Shown: piece after piece, positions 7,481-15,840 of the stretch | How positions within the stretch are numbered: the first letter of the stretch is position 1 | Layout of the letters: every line of letters begins with the position of its first letter | Origin: an uncultured Acinetobacter sp. | GTDB lineage: Bacteria; Pseudomonadota; Gammaproteobacteria; Pseudomonadales; Moraxellaceae | NCBI RefSeq assembly: GCF_943914805.1 | Contig: NZ_CALUDM010000028.1 | Span: forward strand, 1-30,920 | DNA length: 30,920 nucleotides | Direction of reading: 5' to 3' | Made by a program: the position numbers and the translations under genes | Notes under the pieces: model-generated | What the model saw: only the letters and a program-made list of their open reading frames with translations | What the model was told of the DNA's origin: nothing | The model's database searches: none

Positions 7481-7594
7481 TTAATGTGCATCTTTCCTTA
7501 AAAGCAGTGCACATACGACAAATACCGTTCCGATTAAGATGATCTTTTTCTTGGATTTTCCTGTTTTTTGATGCTGATCAGCTGTTTTGCTCAT
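7481..7594 (-). CDS. Possible 37-residue single-pass membrane peptide
   Basis: A short frame that overlaps the last 17 bases of guaD on the same strand and ends before the guaD terminator, so it would be co-transcribed. The peptide is a polar, Lys-rich N-terminus (MSKTADQHQKTGKSKKK), then one hydrophobic segment (IILIGTVFVVCALLL) and a charged tail, a plausible inner-membrane small protein. The ribosome-binding site is weak, so translational coupling to guaD would be needed. The longer open frame to 7687 is inside guaD and is unlikely to be translated. Family unknown. Confidence 0.4.
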   Translation of the reverse strand: MSKTADQHQKTGKSKKKIILIGTVFVVCALLLRKDAH

Positions 7595-8897
7595 AGACTT
7601 TATTTCCATAAACATAAGTTGCTTGAATATTGCGATCATCTCCCATTGTAAATAGGGCAAATAATGCATCTTCAATATTTTTAGCACGTTCTTGGCGTAG
7701 TTGCTGCAAAGCTGTTGCCTTCAAATTGAGTACCACAAAGTCGGCTTCTTTACCGAGATTGAAATTACCCAATTGATTATCCAAATGTAGGGCTTTTGCA
7801 CCACCGAGTGTTGCATGATAAAACGCTTCAAATGCAGACAGTTTATCACCTTGTAACTGTTGAACTTTATACGCTTCATTCAGTGTTTGTAACTGACAGA
7901 AAGATGTCCCTGCACCAATATCTGTACCTAAACCGACTTTGACTTGTTTTTCCCAAGTTTTTTTCAATGGGAATAAACCACTGCCTAGAAACAAATTTGA
8001 AGTTGGACAGAACGCAATCGCTGAATCTGTATCATGCATACATTGCCATTCATGCTCTTCTAAATGTACACAATGGGCAAAAACAGAGCGCTCCCCTGTT
8101 AAACCATAATGATGATAAACATCTAAATAACCATTTTGTTTTGGAAATAATTCTTTAACCCAAGCAATTTCATTTTTATTTTCACTCAGATGGGTATGCA
8201 CATAAACATCAGGATATTCAGCTTTTAATTGCCCTGCTCGCTCCAATTGCTCTGGTGTAGAGGTAGGGGCAAAACGAGGAGTGATTGCATAGAGATTACG
8301 TCCTTTGCCATGCCATTTCTCAATCAGTGCTTTAGAGTCTAAATATGCGCTCTCAGCCGTATCTGTAAGGGCATCAGGTGCATGATGATCCATCATCACT
8401 TTACCTGCAATTAAACGCATTTGATGGCGTTCTGCTGCTTCAAATAAAGCATCGACAGATTGAGGATGAACAGTACAAAAAACTAAAGCAGTGGTGGTTC
8501 CATTTTTAAGTAATTCATTGACAAAAAAATGGGCTATTTCATCGGCATAGTCTTTATAGGCAAACTGCATTTCTGTAGGAAATGTATAAGTATTGAGCCA
8601 TTCTAATAATTGCTCGCCGTATGCACCGATCATCTCTGTTTGTGGAAAATGGATATGGGTATCAATAAAACCCGGTACGATTAATTGTTCAGGATAATGA
8701 TCTACTTGGATATTGTCATTCAACTGTGATTGCCCATCTTCCCAGGCACCGAACCAGATGATTTTGCCTTGTTCTGTGATGAGTAAAGCATCCTCAATAT
8801 AACGAACTTGATCTGAAATTTGAGATGCGTGTAGGACGGTATTTTGAATATCGAGAAAGCGACCACGAATCGCTGTTTTCTGAGCAACAGAAGACAT
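7578..8897 (-). CDS. guaD: Guanine deaminase
   Basis: A 439-residue amidohydrolase that converts guanine to xanthine and ammonia using one zinc ion. Metal and active-site motifs are in order: FIDTHIHFPQ (H81 and H83 bind zinc), HTHLSEN, FAHCVHL and GLGTDIGAG (the catalytic Asp). HFPQ after the first His pair is characteristic of guanine deaminase rather than cytosine or chlorohydrolase relatives. Length is normal. It feeds purine catabolism, while hpt just downstream rescues purine bases, so the two compete for related substrates. No xanthine-degradation genes are present in this window. Confidence 0.93.
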   Translation of the reverse strand: MSSVAQKTAIRGRFLDIQNTVLHASQISDQVRYIEDALLITEQGKIIWFGAWEDGQSQLNDNIQVDHYPEQLIVPGFIDTHIHFPQTEMIGAYGEQLLEWLNTYTFPTEMQFAYKDYADEIAHFFVNELLKNGTTTALVFCTVHPQSVDALFEAAERHQMRLIAGKVMMDHHAPDALTDTAESAYLDSKALIEKWHGKGRNLYAITPRFAPTSTPEQLERAGQLKAEYPDVYVHTHLSENKNEIAWVKELFPKQNGYLDVYHHYGLTGERSVFAHCVHLEEHEWQCMHDTDSAIAFCPTSNLFLGSGLFPLKKTWEKQVKVGLGTDIGAGTSFCQLQTLNEAYKVQQLQGDKLSAFEAFYHATLGGAKALHLDNQLGNFNLGKEADFVVLNLKATALQQLRQERAKNIEDALFALFTMGDDRNIQATYVYGNKVYEQNS

Positions 8898-8996
8898 GTA
8901 AAACCTGCAATTTATACTTTTTTCGAGTGATTGTACCTGAAATATGCCAATGACGCTGTAAGCAGTTTTATCATTTTTTTAATTTTAAAGCGTGTT

Positions 8997-9848
8997 TTAT
9001 ATATGCCTGAAAATCTTATAGGGAACTTGTGATGATTTGAATTGATTATTCGAATGAAAATATACAACTCCAAAATCTTTTGGACTTGCATCTGTATCAT
9101 GCGCCCAATATTTCGCGCCACCACCTACACTGATCAGTTGACCGTTCAAATTGACGATTTTAGTTGCCATGACATTTATCGGTATAGTTGCTTTTTTACT
9201 GTTCCAATCATAGGTTGTTTCACTATTCAGCGTAAGCGTTAAACTACTTGGATAGGTATAAGACATAAAGGGTTGTAGAAACGTGCTATTTACATCTTCC
9301 ACATCACCATGATTTTCTACTGCCCAAAGGTGATTGGCCAATGCACCAAATGTCCAACCAGCACTTTGTTTCAAAATAACGGCTGTGGGGCCTAAGCCGT
9401 ATTGGTCTGCACCTAAAAGTTTTTCTGAGGCTGTTGGTAATAACATTGCTGTTCCTACCCCCCATGTGATACCACTTGAACCCGTATTTGAAGGTGAAAA
9501 GAATAAGCTTTGAACAATGTCTCCAGTACCCCAATCATCACTTTTATCTGTATTTTTATAGGTCTGATAATTTACAGGTAAAATTGTACGTGAAATCAAA
9601 TTCCAGTTTTCATTCAGTTCAATCGGGATAACAGGCTGGATATTCAGTTGGTAGCGCTGAGTATTTTCATCTGCTCCAATGTTATCGTCAAAATTGAATT
9701 GAAACGGGACGCTGACCAAGTTGGCAACAGGGTTTGAAAGTTCTTTTGCAAGATCAGTTGAATCAGCCGCATATAGCGTTGCGCTGGATAAACTGAGCAA
9801 ACTGACCACTAAGATTTTTTTTGCTGTGATACCTTTATATTTTTTCAT
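8997..9848 (-). CDS. MetA-pathway-type outer-membrane protein, altered C-terminus
   Basis: A 283-residue predicted beta-barrel. The signal peptide ends near SSATLYA|AD (residues 27-28), and the mature part alternates polar and hydrophobic residues with motifs typical of the Phenol_MetA_deg family: NLVSVPFQFNFDDNIG, YQLNIQPVIPI, NWNLISRTILPV, GTGDIVQSLFFSP, and ISVGGGAKYWA. Such proteins are thought to be outer-membrane channels; the substrate is unknown. Homologues that I recall finish a few residues after this last motif with a strand ending in Phe-Pro-Lys, the signal for barrel insertion. Here the frame instead continues SNNQFKSSQVPYKIFRHI, which looks like read-through after a frameshift near 9040-9060. 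It may therefore be poorly assembled or a recent pseudogene. Confidence 0.75.
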   Translation of the reverse strand: MKKYKGITAKKILVVSLLSLSSATLYAADSTDLAKELSNPVANLVSVPFQFNFDDNIGADENTQRYQLNIQPVIPIELNENWNLISRTILPVNYQTYKNTDKSDDWGTGDIVQSLFFSPSNTGSSGITWGVGTAMLLPTASEKLLGADQYGLGPTAVILKQSAGWTFGALANHLWAVENHGDVEDVNSTFLQPFMSYTYPSSLTLTLNSETTYDWNSKKATIPINVMATKIVNLNGQLISVGGGAKYWAHDTDASPKDFGVVYFHSNNQFKSSQVPYKIFRHI

Positions 9849-9975
9849 TAAATTGCCCCATCATTGCTATTAAAAGAGTATTTTTTGCTGTAATTATCAT
9901 CAATATACTTATAATTCATCAACAATAGCAATCTATATTTAGTCTTAAAGAAAATTAAAAAAGAGTCCAATTAAA

Positions 9976-10575
9976 ATGACACAAAATATTGATTTTAATA
10001 AATATGATTATCGATATAAATTGAAGCAGATTGTTTTTAATCAACCCGCTTTAATGCAAAGACTGATTTATTTAAGACAGATCAATACAGAAGCTTATTT
10101 AAGTGCAGGTGTTATTCGCAATTTAGTCTGGTCAATTTTACATGGGCAACACTATAAAATTGAAAATACTGAGATAGACGTAATTTTCTACGATCTTGTA
10201 GATGAACATACTGAACAACAACGTTTAACAGGATTGTTGAAGCAGCAATTTCCTGAAAATGAATGGGATGTTGTGAATCAAGCCTTTGTGCATAGATGGT
10301 ATAAAACAGATCAAGGTCAATCCATTGCTCAGTATTCATCGCTTTTAGATGCTTTAAGTGTATGGGTAGAAACAGCCACGGCGATTGCTGTACGTTTATT
10401 GGAAACTGGTGATTTGGACATTGTTGCGCCGTTTGAATTAAATGATTTGTTTGAGCTGAAATTACGCTGGAATAATCGATTGGTGAGTCGCGATGTCTTT
10501 ATACAACGAGTGCAATCCAAACGCTTTTTAGAAAAATGGCAAAAGTTACGTATAGTCGAAACTGAAGAAAAATAA
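9976..10575 (+). CDS. Nucleotidyltransferase-like protein (PF06042)
   Basis: A 199-residue cytoplasmic protein. It has AGVIRNLVW (residues 45-53) followed by the acidic IDVIFYD near residues 67-73, the pattern of the NTP_transf_6 (former DUF925) branch of the polymerase-beta-like nucleotidyltransferase fold. A second conserved block (DIVAPFELNDLFELKLRWN) is typical of the family's C-terminal part. The substrate and the physiological role are not known for the family. It is divergent from the outer-membrane protein and stands alone. The classical GS...DxD motif is in a variant form, so activity cannot be assumed. Confidence 0.8.
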   Translation: MTQNIDFNKYDYRYKLKQIVFNQPALMQRLIYLRQINTEAYLSAGVIRNLVWSILHGQHYKIENTEIDVIFYDLVDEHTEQQRLTGLLKQQFPENEWDVVNQAFVHRWYKTDQGQSIAQYSSLLDALSVWVETATAIAVRLLETGDLDIVAPFELNDLFELKLRWNNRLVSRDVFIQRVQSKRFLEKWQKLRIVETEEK

Positions 10576-10696
10576 CTTAGTCGCTTTAGATCATATTTTC
10601 TATTTTGTTGTTATTAGCATGCAGGCTTTTGATGAATGGTTAGATTCACATTAGAAAGCCTTTAGTTAAAAAAGCCTTCTGTGTGAAATAGTGCTG

Positions 10697-10796
10697 ATCA
10701 GTTAAGAGTAATTTAGTGGTTACTCATCTAAGAATCTCCCCTAGCCCCTCTTTAGAAAAGAGGGGGATTATTGAGGATTTAAAAAGGCTTAACTGA
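10697..10796. repeat. Intergenic REP-like element with a CCCCTCTTT hairpin
   Basis: TCAGTTAAG (10697-10705) and its complement CTTAACTGA (10788-10796) bound a segment whose centre is a perfect 9-bp hairpin, CCCCTCTTT (10745-10753) with AAAGAGGGG (10757-10765) and a three-base loop. From memory, very similar C-rich/G-rich hairpins are dispersed between genes in Acinetobacter genomes. It contains no coding frame. It could be a non-autonomous mobile repeat, a transcript-end structure, or both. Confidence 0.6.
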
Positions 10797-10818
10797 CTGA
10801 CATCATTCCATAATAGAA

Positions 10819-11781
10819 TTAAGAATTCAGTTCTTGTTTCTTATTATGACGAATTGATAGCCATGCTGTAATCGCCAATACCACAACAATGAAACCTAAG
10901 GAAATCAAAATTGGCATATGGAATACATCGAGCATCAACATTTTAAAACCGATAAAGACTAAGATAATCCCTAGACCATACGGTAAGTAATGCATTTTTG
11001 AAGCAGAACCAGCCAATAAGAAGAACATTGCACGTAAGCCTAAAATCGCCATCAAGTTTGCAGTTAATACAATGAATGGGTCACTGGTTACAGCGAAAAT
11101 AGCAGGAATAGAATCCACTGCAAAAATCACATCTGACGCTTCAACCAAGATTAAAACCAAGAATAATGGTGTAGCCCAAAGTAAGCCATTTTGACGAACA
11201 AAGAATTTATTGCCTTCCAAATTTGGCGTGATACGAATGTGTTTACGTAACCATTTTAGGATCGCCATGTCTTCAATATTGCTTTCTTCTTCATCCTGTC
11301 CTTTTAGGAATTTGAAACCTGTGTAGACAAGGAATGCACCGAAAATATAAAGCACCCAAGAAAACTCTTGTACGAACCATGCACCAATAAAAATAAAGAT
11401 TGTTCTTAAAACGATTGCACCTAATACGCCGTAAAGCAAAATTTTACGCTGTAAACCTGGTGGTATAGCAAAAGCTGCGAAGATCATTAACCAGACGAAT
11501 ACGTTATCAATCGCAAGGGATTTTTCAAGTAAATAACCTGCGAGATATTCCATGGTTTTGGTATTTGCAACTGCAACACCCACGGTTTGTTGTAAATAAA
11601 GCCATAAACCACCTGCAAATAGCATTGCCATAGAAACCCATGCAATACTCCAATACGCAGCCGTTTTGATTTTGACTTCTTCACCTTCTTTTTGTTTAAA
11701 GCCAAGAAAGTCGATGATGAGCATGACAGCGACGATAGCAAAGAAAGCTAAGTACAGCCATGGATTGCCAATAGATTCCAT
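10819..11781 (-). CDS. alx: Alx/TerC family Mn exporter
   Basis: A 320-residue integral membrane protein with about nine hydrophobic segments. It aligns by eye with E. coli Alx through most of its length: YLLEKSLAIDNVFVWLMIF, LLYGVLGAIVLRT, VEASDVIFAVDSIPAIFAVT and FVFIG-type helices. The acidic residues in EKSLAIDNVF and EASDVIFAVDS are the family's metal-path residues. Alx exports manganese and is also tied to alkaline pH. The ATG at 11781 has GGAG 6 bases ahead and matches the Alx N-terminus (MESIG); a TTG 7 codons upstream is less likely. The leader carries a manganese riboswitch with a terminator stem, which strongly supports a Mn role. Confidence 0.9.
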   Translation of the reverse strand: MESIGNPWLYLAFFAIVAVMLIIDFLGFKQKEGEEVKIKTAAYWSIAWVSMAMLFAGGLWLYLQQTVGVAVANTKTMEYLAGYLLEKSLAIDNVFVWLMIFAAFAIPPGLQRKILLYGVLGAIVLRTIFIFIGAWFVQEFSWVLYIFGAFLVYTGFKFLKGQDEEESNIEDMAILKWLRKHIRITPNLEGNKFFVRQNGLLWATPLFLVLILVEASDVIFAVDSIPAIFAVTSDPFIVLTANLMAILGLRAMFFLLAGSASKMHYLPYGLGIILVFIGFKMLMLDVFHMPILISLGFIVVVLAITAWLSIRHNKKQELNS

Positions 11782-11810
11782 AAAATTCTCCAAATCTGGC
11801 AATCAGGCAT

Positions 11811-11867
11811 AAAAAAACCTTGACCTGCTGCCAGATGATTAAACATCTGTATCAACATGATCAAGGT
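11811..11867 (-). terminator. Riboswitch-controlled terminator upstream of alx
   Basis: On the minus strand ACCTTGA (complement of 11861-11867) pairs with TCAAGGT (complement of 11817-11823) and is followed by a run of seven T. A second hairpin, CAGATG/CATCTG, sits inside the loop. The 5' arm overlaps the 3' end of the aptamer, as expected for an attenuator switched by the ligand. Confidence 0.7.
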
Positions 11868-11965
11868 CTTGCCTACACCATCTTGGTTGGGATGATGCTC
11901 AGGTACCGGCTTTTTACAAAGCGTAATGACGATACTCTGACTGGAGGAGGCTACTCCCCTTGTTC
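11862..11965 (-). ncRNA. yybP-ykoY manganese riboswitch aptamer
   Basis: The minus-strand leader begins with the hallmark GGGGAGTAGCC (complement of 11949-11959), then a TCGTCA element and GCCGGTACCTGAGCA, and closes with GGTGTAGGCAAGACC before the expression platform. This order matches the yybP-ykoY family, which binds Mn2+ and sits ahead of alx and mntP genes in proteobacteria. In known examples Mn favours expression of the exporter. Exact helix borders were not computed. Confidence 0.85.
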
Positions 11966-11997
11966 GAAAACTGGTTAAAGAAATATATTCATTTCTT

Positions 11998-12027
11998 AAT
12001 ATAGGCGAAGAATGACATATTTATCAA
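11998..12027 (-). promoter_or_regulatory. Sigma70-type promoter of alx
   Basis: Minus-strand TTGATA (complement of 12022-12027) and TATATT (complement of 11998-12003), 18 bp apart. Transcription would start about 30 bases ahead of the riboswitch hallmark. Confidence 0.6.
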
Positions 12028-12109
12028 AATTGTGCAAATTTTGTATGCATTTCTGCTTTTTTAATTGAAGTACAAAGTTCCAAAGTGGTTTTTAAGACTC
12101 CAAAAAGCA

Positions 12110-13315
12110 TTATTTAGGATTAAAATCTTTACGCTGTACTAAAATGAGCGCCAAAATTGTACCCAATACAGCAAGTACGCCACCTATCACGCCAATATTC
12201 ACGAGTCCGTAATGTGTTGTGACAATTCCACCAAGTAATGCCCCACCACCGATTCCGACATTATAAAGACCTGAATAAATGGCCATTGCAACATCGGTTG
12301 CATCAGCAGCCAAATTCAGTGCTTTGGCTTGTTGCGCTAAGCTAAAACAAATAATTGCCATACCCCAAAATAAACTGAGAATACTAAAACTCATAAAATC
12401 AGTAGAAAGAGGGATCAGTAATAACATTGAAACAGCAAGAATAGCACTGCTTAAAGGTATGGGTAATTTAGGGTATTTCCGACCAAATTTTCCAAATAAA
12501 TAAGAACCCAAGAAGCCCGCAGCACCATAGATCAACAATAAAGTTGTGGTTTGTGATGAACTAAAATGAGCAATATTTAAAGCAAAAGGTTCAATATAAC
12601 TATAAGCCGTAAATTGCGCCGTGATCACGAGAACGGTAAGTGCGAAAACGATCATCAGACTCGGGCGTTTCAAGAACACTTTTAAACTACTGAGTGAGCC
12701 TGAATTGACACTGGGTAAACGAGGCAAAGTTTTGGCGAGAATTAGACATACCACTGTTGCACCTATGGCGATTAAACCAAAAGTATTACGCCAACCATAA
12801 GATTCACCGATCATACGACCAAATGGAATCCCTAAAACCATCGCCAAAGCAGTACCCGTTGCAAGTAAGCCTAAAGCTTGAAATTCCTTACCTTTTGGTG
12901 CAACACGAACAGCTAAAGATGCGGTAATTGCCCAAAATAAAGCATGTGAAAATGCAATGCCAATACGACTGATGAGCAATACATCAAAACTCCATGCTAC
13001 GTAAGATAAAGCATGACTGGCAACAAAAACCATGAACAACACAATCAATAAGAAACGTCGTTCAATATTTTTGGTCAAGAGCATGATTGGTAGTGAAATT
13101 GGTGCAACGACCCAAGCATAGAGTGTGATCATAATGCCGACATCTGTTGCAGGCATTGCGAAGCTTTTGCCAATATCACTGAGTAGCGCAACAGGAACAA
13201 ATTCTGTGGTATTAAAAATAAAAGCAGCAAAAGCTAGGCTAATCACACTTACCCATTGTTGAGTTTCACTGGGCGATGGTTGAGCAGGAGAATTTTGGGG
13301 AGATAAAGATGACAT
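12110..13315 (-). CDS. sotB: SotB-like sugar/drug efflux MFS transporter
   Basis: A 401-residue twelve-helix permease closely resembling E. coli SotB (YdeA). Shared blocks include AFIFNTTEFVPVALLSDI, VGIMITLYAWVVAPISLP, ITASLAVRVAPKGK, ATGTALAMVLGIPFGR, AYSYIEPF and DATDVAMAIYSGLYN. SotB exports sugars such as arabinose and lactose analogues. I chose the ATG at 13315; a TTG two codons upstream is less likely. The N-terminus is a Ser/Pro-rich cytoplasmic tail of about 20 residues. It is a single gene, divergent from the small GNAT pair. The substrate in this organism is inferred. Confidence 0.87.
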   Translation of the reverse strand: MSSLSPQNSPAQPSPSETQQWVSVISLAFAAFIFNTTEFVPVALLSDIGKSFAMPATDVGIMITLYAWVVAPISLPIMLLTKNIERRFLLIVLFMVFVASHALSYVAWSFDVLLISRIGIAFSHALFWAITASLAVRVAPKGKEFQALGLLATGTALAMVLGIPFGRMIGESYGWRNTFGLIAIGATVVCLILAKTLPRLPSVNSGSLSSLKVFLKRPSLMIVFALTVLVITAQFTAYSYIEPFALNIAHFSSSQTTTLLLIYGAAGFLGSYLFGKFGRKYPKLPIPLSSAILAVSMLLLIPLSTDFMSFSILSLFWGMAIICFSLAQQAKALNLAADATDVAMAIYSGLYNVGIGGGALLGGIVTTHYGLVNIGVIGGVLAVLGTILALILVQRKDFNPK

Positions 13316-13480
13316 GGTCAATCATTTTAAAAAGCGAATATTAAATTTTAGGCTGAATAGGTTGTATTGTTAAGCTTTAATTGGCATGACCGTATTGAGT
13401 GATCAGACAAAAATTAACAATATTTTTATCTATTTTATGAGATTTTGATAAGCCAAATAACGTAAATAAGAGTAAACAAA

Positions 13481-13768
13481 ATGTTAGAAATTAAGCATAA
13501 AGATAATGGAAAGAAAGGCGAATTTTATGTAGGTGAAGAAGGTCATCATTTGGCTGAAATGGCCTATACATGGGCGGGTGATAGCATGTTTATTATTGAC
13601 CATACCATAGTAGAAGATGAATTGCGTGGACAAAATGTGGGACGTCAATTATTGGATCAAGCAGTAGAGCTTGCACGTAGTAAAAACGTGAAAATTATTC
13701 CCTTATGTCCTTTTTCAAAGTCAGTTTTTGATAAAGATCAATCGATACATGATGTTTTGAAATCTTAG
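13481..13768 (+). CDS. Small GNAT-fold acetyltransferase-like protein, copy 1
   Basis: A 95-residue minimal GNAT protein of the YjdJ type (Acetyltransf_CG). It has the acetyl-CoA loop LRGQNVGRQLLD (residues 48-59) and a cysteine-containing strand IIPLCPF (about residues 72-78). These compact proteins keep the CoA-binding core and lack the flanking helices of full GNAT enzymes; their substrates are mostly unknown. Its paralogue follows after about 57 bases in the same direction, and the two can be aligned throughout. Confidence 0.85.
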   Translation: MLEIKHKDNGKKGEFYVGEEGHHLAEMAYTWAGDSMFIIDHTIVEDELRGQNVGRQLLDQAVELARSKNVKIIPLCPFSKSVFDKDQSIHDVLKS

Positions 13769-13825
13769 AATCACTTTGTTAGAGTGGAATTGTATAGATA
13801 ATCAATGCAACCAGAGATCAGGTTT

Positions 13826-14110
13826 ATGCAATTCCAACATATAGATAATCAAAAAAATGGCGAATTCTTTTTAGACAATGAGCAAGGCAAGCGTATTGCT
13901 GAAATTAGCTATGTATGGAGTGGCGAGCATAAAATTATTGCCAACCATACATGGGGCGATGACTCATTACGTGGACAAGGGATAGCACGTCAATTGTTAG
14001 ATACTTTGGTTGAATTTGCACGTGAAAAAAATCTAAAAATCGTTCCTACTTGTTCCTATGTAGATGTGATGTTTCGCCGTGAGAAAAGTTTTGCGGATGT
14101 GGCAGCTTAG
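13826..14110 (+). CDS. Small GNAT-fold acetyltransferase-like protein, copy 2
   Basis: A 94-residue paralogue of the preceding gene: same start (xFxHxDNxKxGEF), same core with LRGQGIARQLLD and IVPTCSYVD. This copy has the more canonical GQG in the CoA loop but Ala where the pattern normally has Gly (GIAR), and copy 1 has the reverse variation. An in-frame ATG at 13805 adds seven residues that have no counterpart in copy 1, so 13826 is preferred; an AGG lies close upstream. A tandem duplication followed by divergence is inferred. Confidence 0.8.
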   Translation: MQFQHIDNQKNGEFFLDNEQGKRIAEISYVWSGEHKIIANHTWGDDSLRGQGIARQLLDTLVEFAREKNLKIVPTCSYVDVMFRREKSFADVAA

Positions 14111-14212
14111 TCACTCTTTTAGGTGATGAGAATGCTTACATGCTGTTAAATATAGTGTGAAGTTTATTTTCTAACATTATTCAATTCATCACCTAGATGA
14201 TTCATACAATAA

Positions 14213-14235
14213 AAAACCCGCACTAAGCGGGTTTT
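14213..14235. terminator. Bidirectional terminator between GNAT pair and mpl
   Basis: AAAACCCGC (14213-14221) pairs with GCGGGTTTT (14227-14235) across a five-base loop. Confidence 0.88.
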
Positions 14236-14250
14236 ATTATCAAAAATAAT

Positions 14251-15618
14251 TTACTTTGCTTTCAACGCTGTAAGCAATTTCTGATGTAAACCACCAAAAC
14301 CACCATTCGACATGATCACCACGGCATCACCCTCACCTGCTTCTGCAACCACAGTGTTGATGATGTCATCCAGTGTACGAGCGACTACCGCTTTGTTAGT
14401 TGCAGCATCAATGACAGGTTGTAAATCCCAGTCTAAACCTTCAGGCTGATACCAAATCACTTCATCTGCCAACCGTGCAGAATACGCTAAGCCATCTTTA
14501 TGGCTACCCATACGCATAGTGTTTGAACGAGGTTCAATGATTGCCCAAAGCTTGCGCTCACCTAGGCGTTTACGAGCGCCTTCTAGTGTTGTATCGATTG
14601 CGGTTGGGTGATGGGCAAAATCATCATAGACTTCGATCCCATTAACCGTATCGAGCAATTCCATACGGCGTTTTACACCACCAAAATTCGATAAAGCTTC
14701 ACATGCAGTTTCAATCGAAACACCAACATGTTCTGCTGCTGCAATCGTTGCCAAAGCATTTGCAACGCTATGCTGCCCTGTCATGTTCCACTGTACTTCG
14801 CCTTTAACCACGCCGTGTTGTAAGACTTTAAAATGCGAACCATCAGCAGAAAGCTGTTCTGCATAGACTTCAGCAGTATCATTGGCTTCAAGAGAAGTAC
14901 GTACCACAGGTGTCCAACAGCCCATGTCTAAAACTTCATCTATATTGGTTTCAGTAATCGGTGCAATGATGCGACCTTCACTCGGAATAGTACGCACTAA
15001 ATGATGGAATTGTTTTTGAATGGCTGCCAAATCATCAAAGATATCGGCATGGTCAAATTCAAGATTATTTAAAATTGCAGTTTTTGGATGGTAATGCACA
15101 AATTTAGAACGTTTGTCGAAAAATGCAGAATCATATTCATCGGCTTCTACACAGAAGTATTTTCCACCGCCTAAGCGTGCGCTTTCGCTAAAACCTAAAG
15201 GCACACCACCGATTAAGAAACCAGGATTTAAGCCTGCTTGATCCAAAACCCAAGCCAACATAGTTGTCGTTGTCGTTTTACCATGTGTTCCTGCCACACC
15301 GAGGACATGCTTACCTTGTAATACGTGATCTGCAAGGAATTGAGGGCCTGAAATATAAGGTAGACCTTCATTTAACATATATTCCACGGCATCAATACCA
15401 CGTTTCATGGCATTTCCCACGATCACAAGGTCAGGATGAGGCTGTAAATGGCTACGGTCATAGCCTTGCATTAAGGTAATGCCTGCATTTTCAAGCTGAG
15501 TAGACATAGGAGGATAGACGTTCGCATCTGAGCCTGTCACCTTATGCCCTAAATCACGGGCCAATAGTGCTAAAGAACCCATAAAGGTGCCACAAATACC
15601 CAGAATATGCAGATGCAT
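14251..15618 (-). CDS. mpl: Murein tripeptide ligase Mpl
   Basis: A 455-residue cytoplasmic ligase of the Mur family. It joins recycled L-Ala-gamma-D-Glu-meso-DAP to UDP-N-acetylmuramate with ATP, returning cell-wall peptide to synthesis. The N-terminal Rossmann motif is HILGICGTFMGSLA (residues 4-17), where MurC has GIGGxGM; the ATP loop is GTHGKTTTT (110-118); a Mur-type central block NLEFDHADIFD and the C-terminal DDFAHHPTA and EPRSNTMRMG follow. These last elements separate Mpl from MurC. GGAG lies about 9 bases before the ATG. It is a single gene, co-located with but not operonic with the lytic transglycosylase further right, which acts on the same polymer. Confidence 0.93.
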   Translation of the reverse strand: MHLHILGICGTFMGSLALLARDLGHKVTGSDANVYPPMSTQLENAGITLMQGYDRSHLQPHPDLVIVGNAMKRGIDAVEYMLNEGLPYISGPQFLADHVLQGKHVLGVAGTHGKTTTTTMLAWVLDQAGLNPGFLIGGVPLGFSESARLGGGKYFCVEADEYDSAFFDKRSKFVHYHPKTAILNNLEFDHADIFDDLAAIQKQFHHLVRTIPSEGRIIAPITETNIDEVLDMGCWTPVVRTSLEANDTAEVYAEQLSADGSHFKVLQHGVVKGEVQWNMTGQHSVANALATIAAAEHVGVSIETACEALSNFGGVKRRMELLDTVNGIEVYDDFAHHPTAIDTTLEGARKRLGERKLWAIIEPRSNTMRMGSHKDGLAYSARLADEVIWYQPEGLDWDLQPVIDAATNKAVVARTLDDIINTVVAEAGEGDAVVIMSNGGFGGLHQKLLTALKAK

Positions 15619-15840
15619 TCTTTTTAACTCCGCTGCTTTTTAGACACATCACTTTTTGTTGTGCTGTTGTCGTGATTAATTCGATTTGAAAGCAACGATA
15701 GCAAGGGTTAAAAGGAAAAGATAGTTTTTCTTGTTATGATTTTGACTCTCTAATTTATTGAGAATTTTCAAAACTTCTCAAATTTTCTTATTGTTATACC
15801 GATGCTAATATGTATGAAATAATTTGAATTTTTATTAATA

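Noticed and set aside
11782..11802. TTG start for alx seven codons upstream
   Set aside because: The ATG at 11781 has a well-placed GGAG and matches the E. coli Alx N-terminus.
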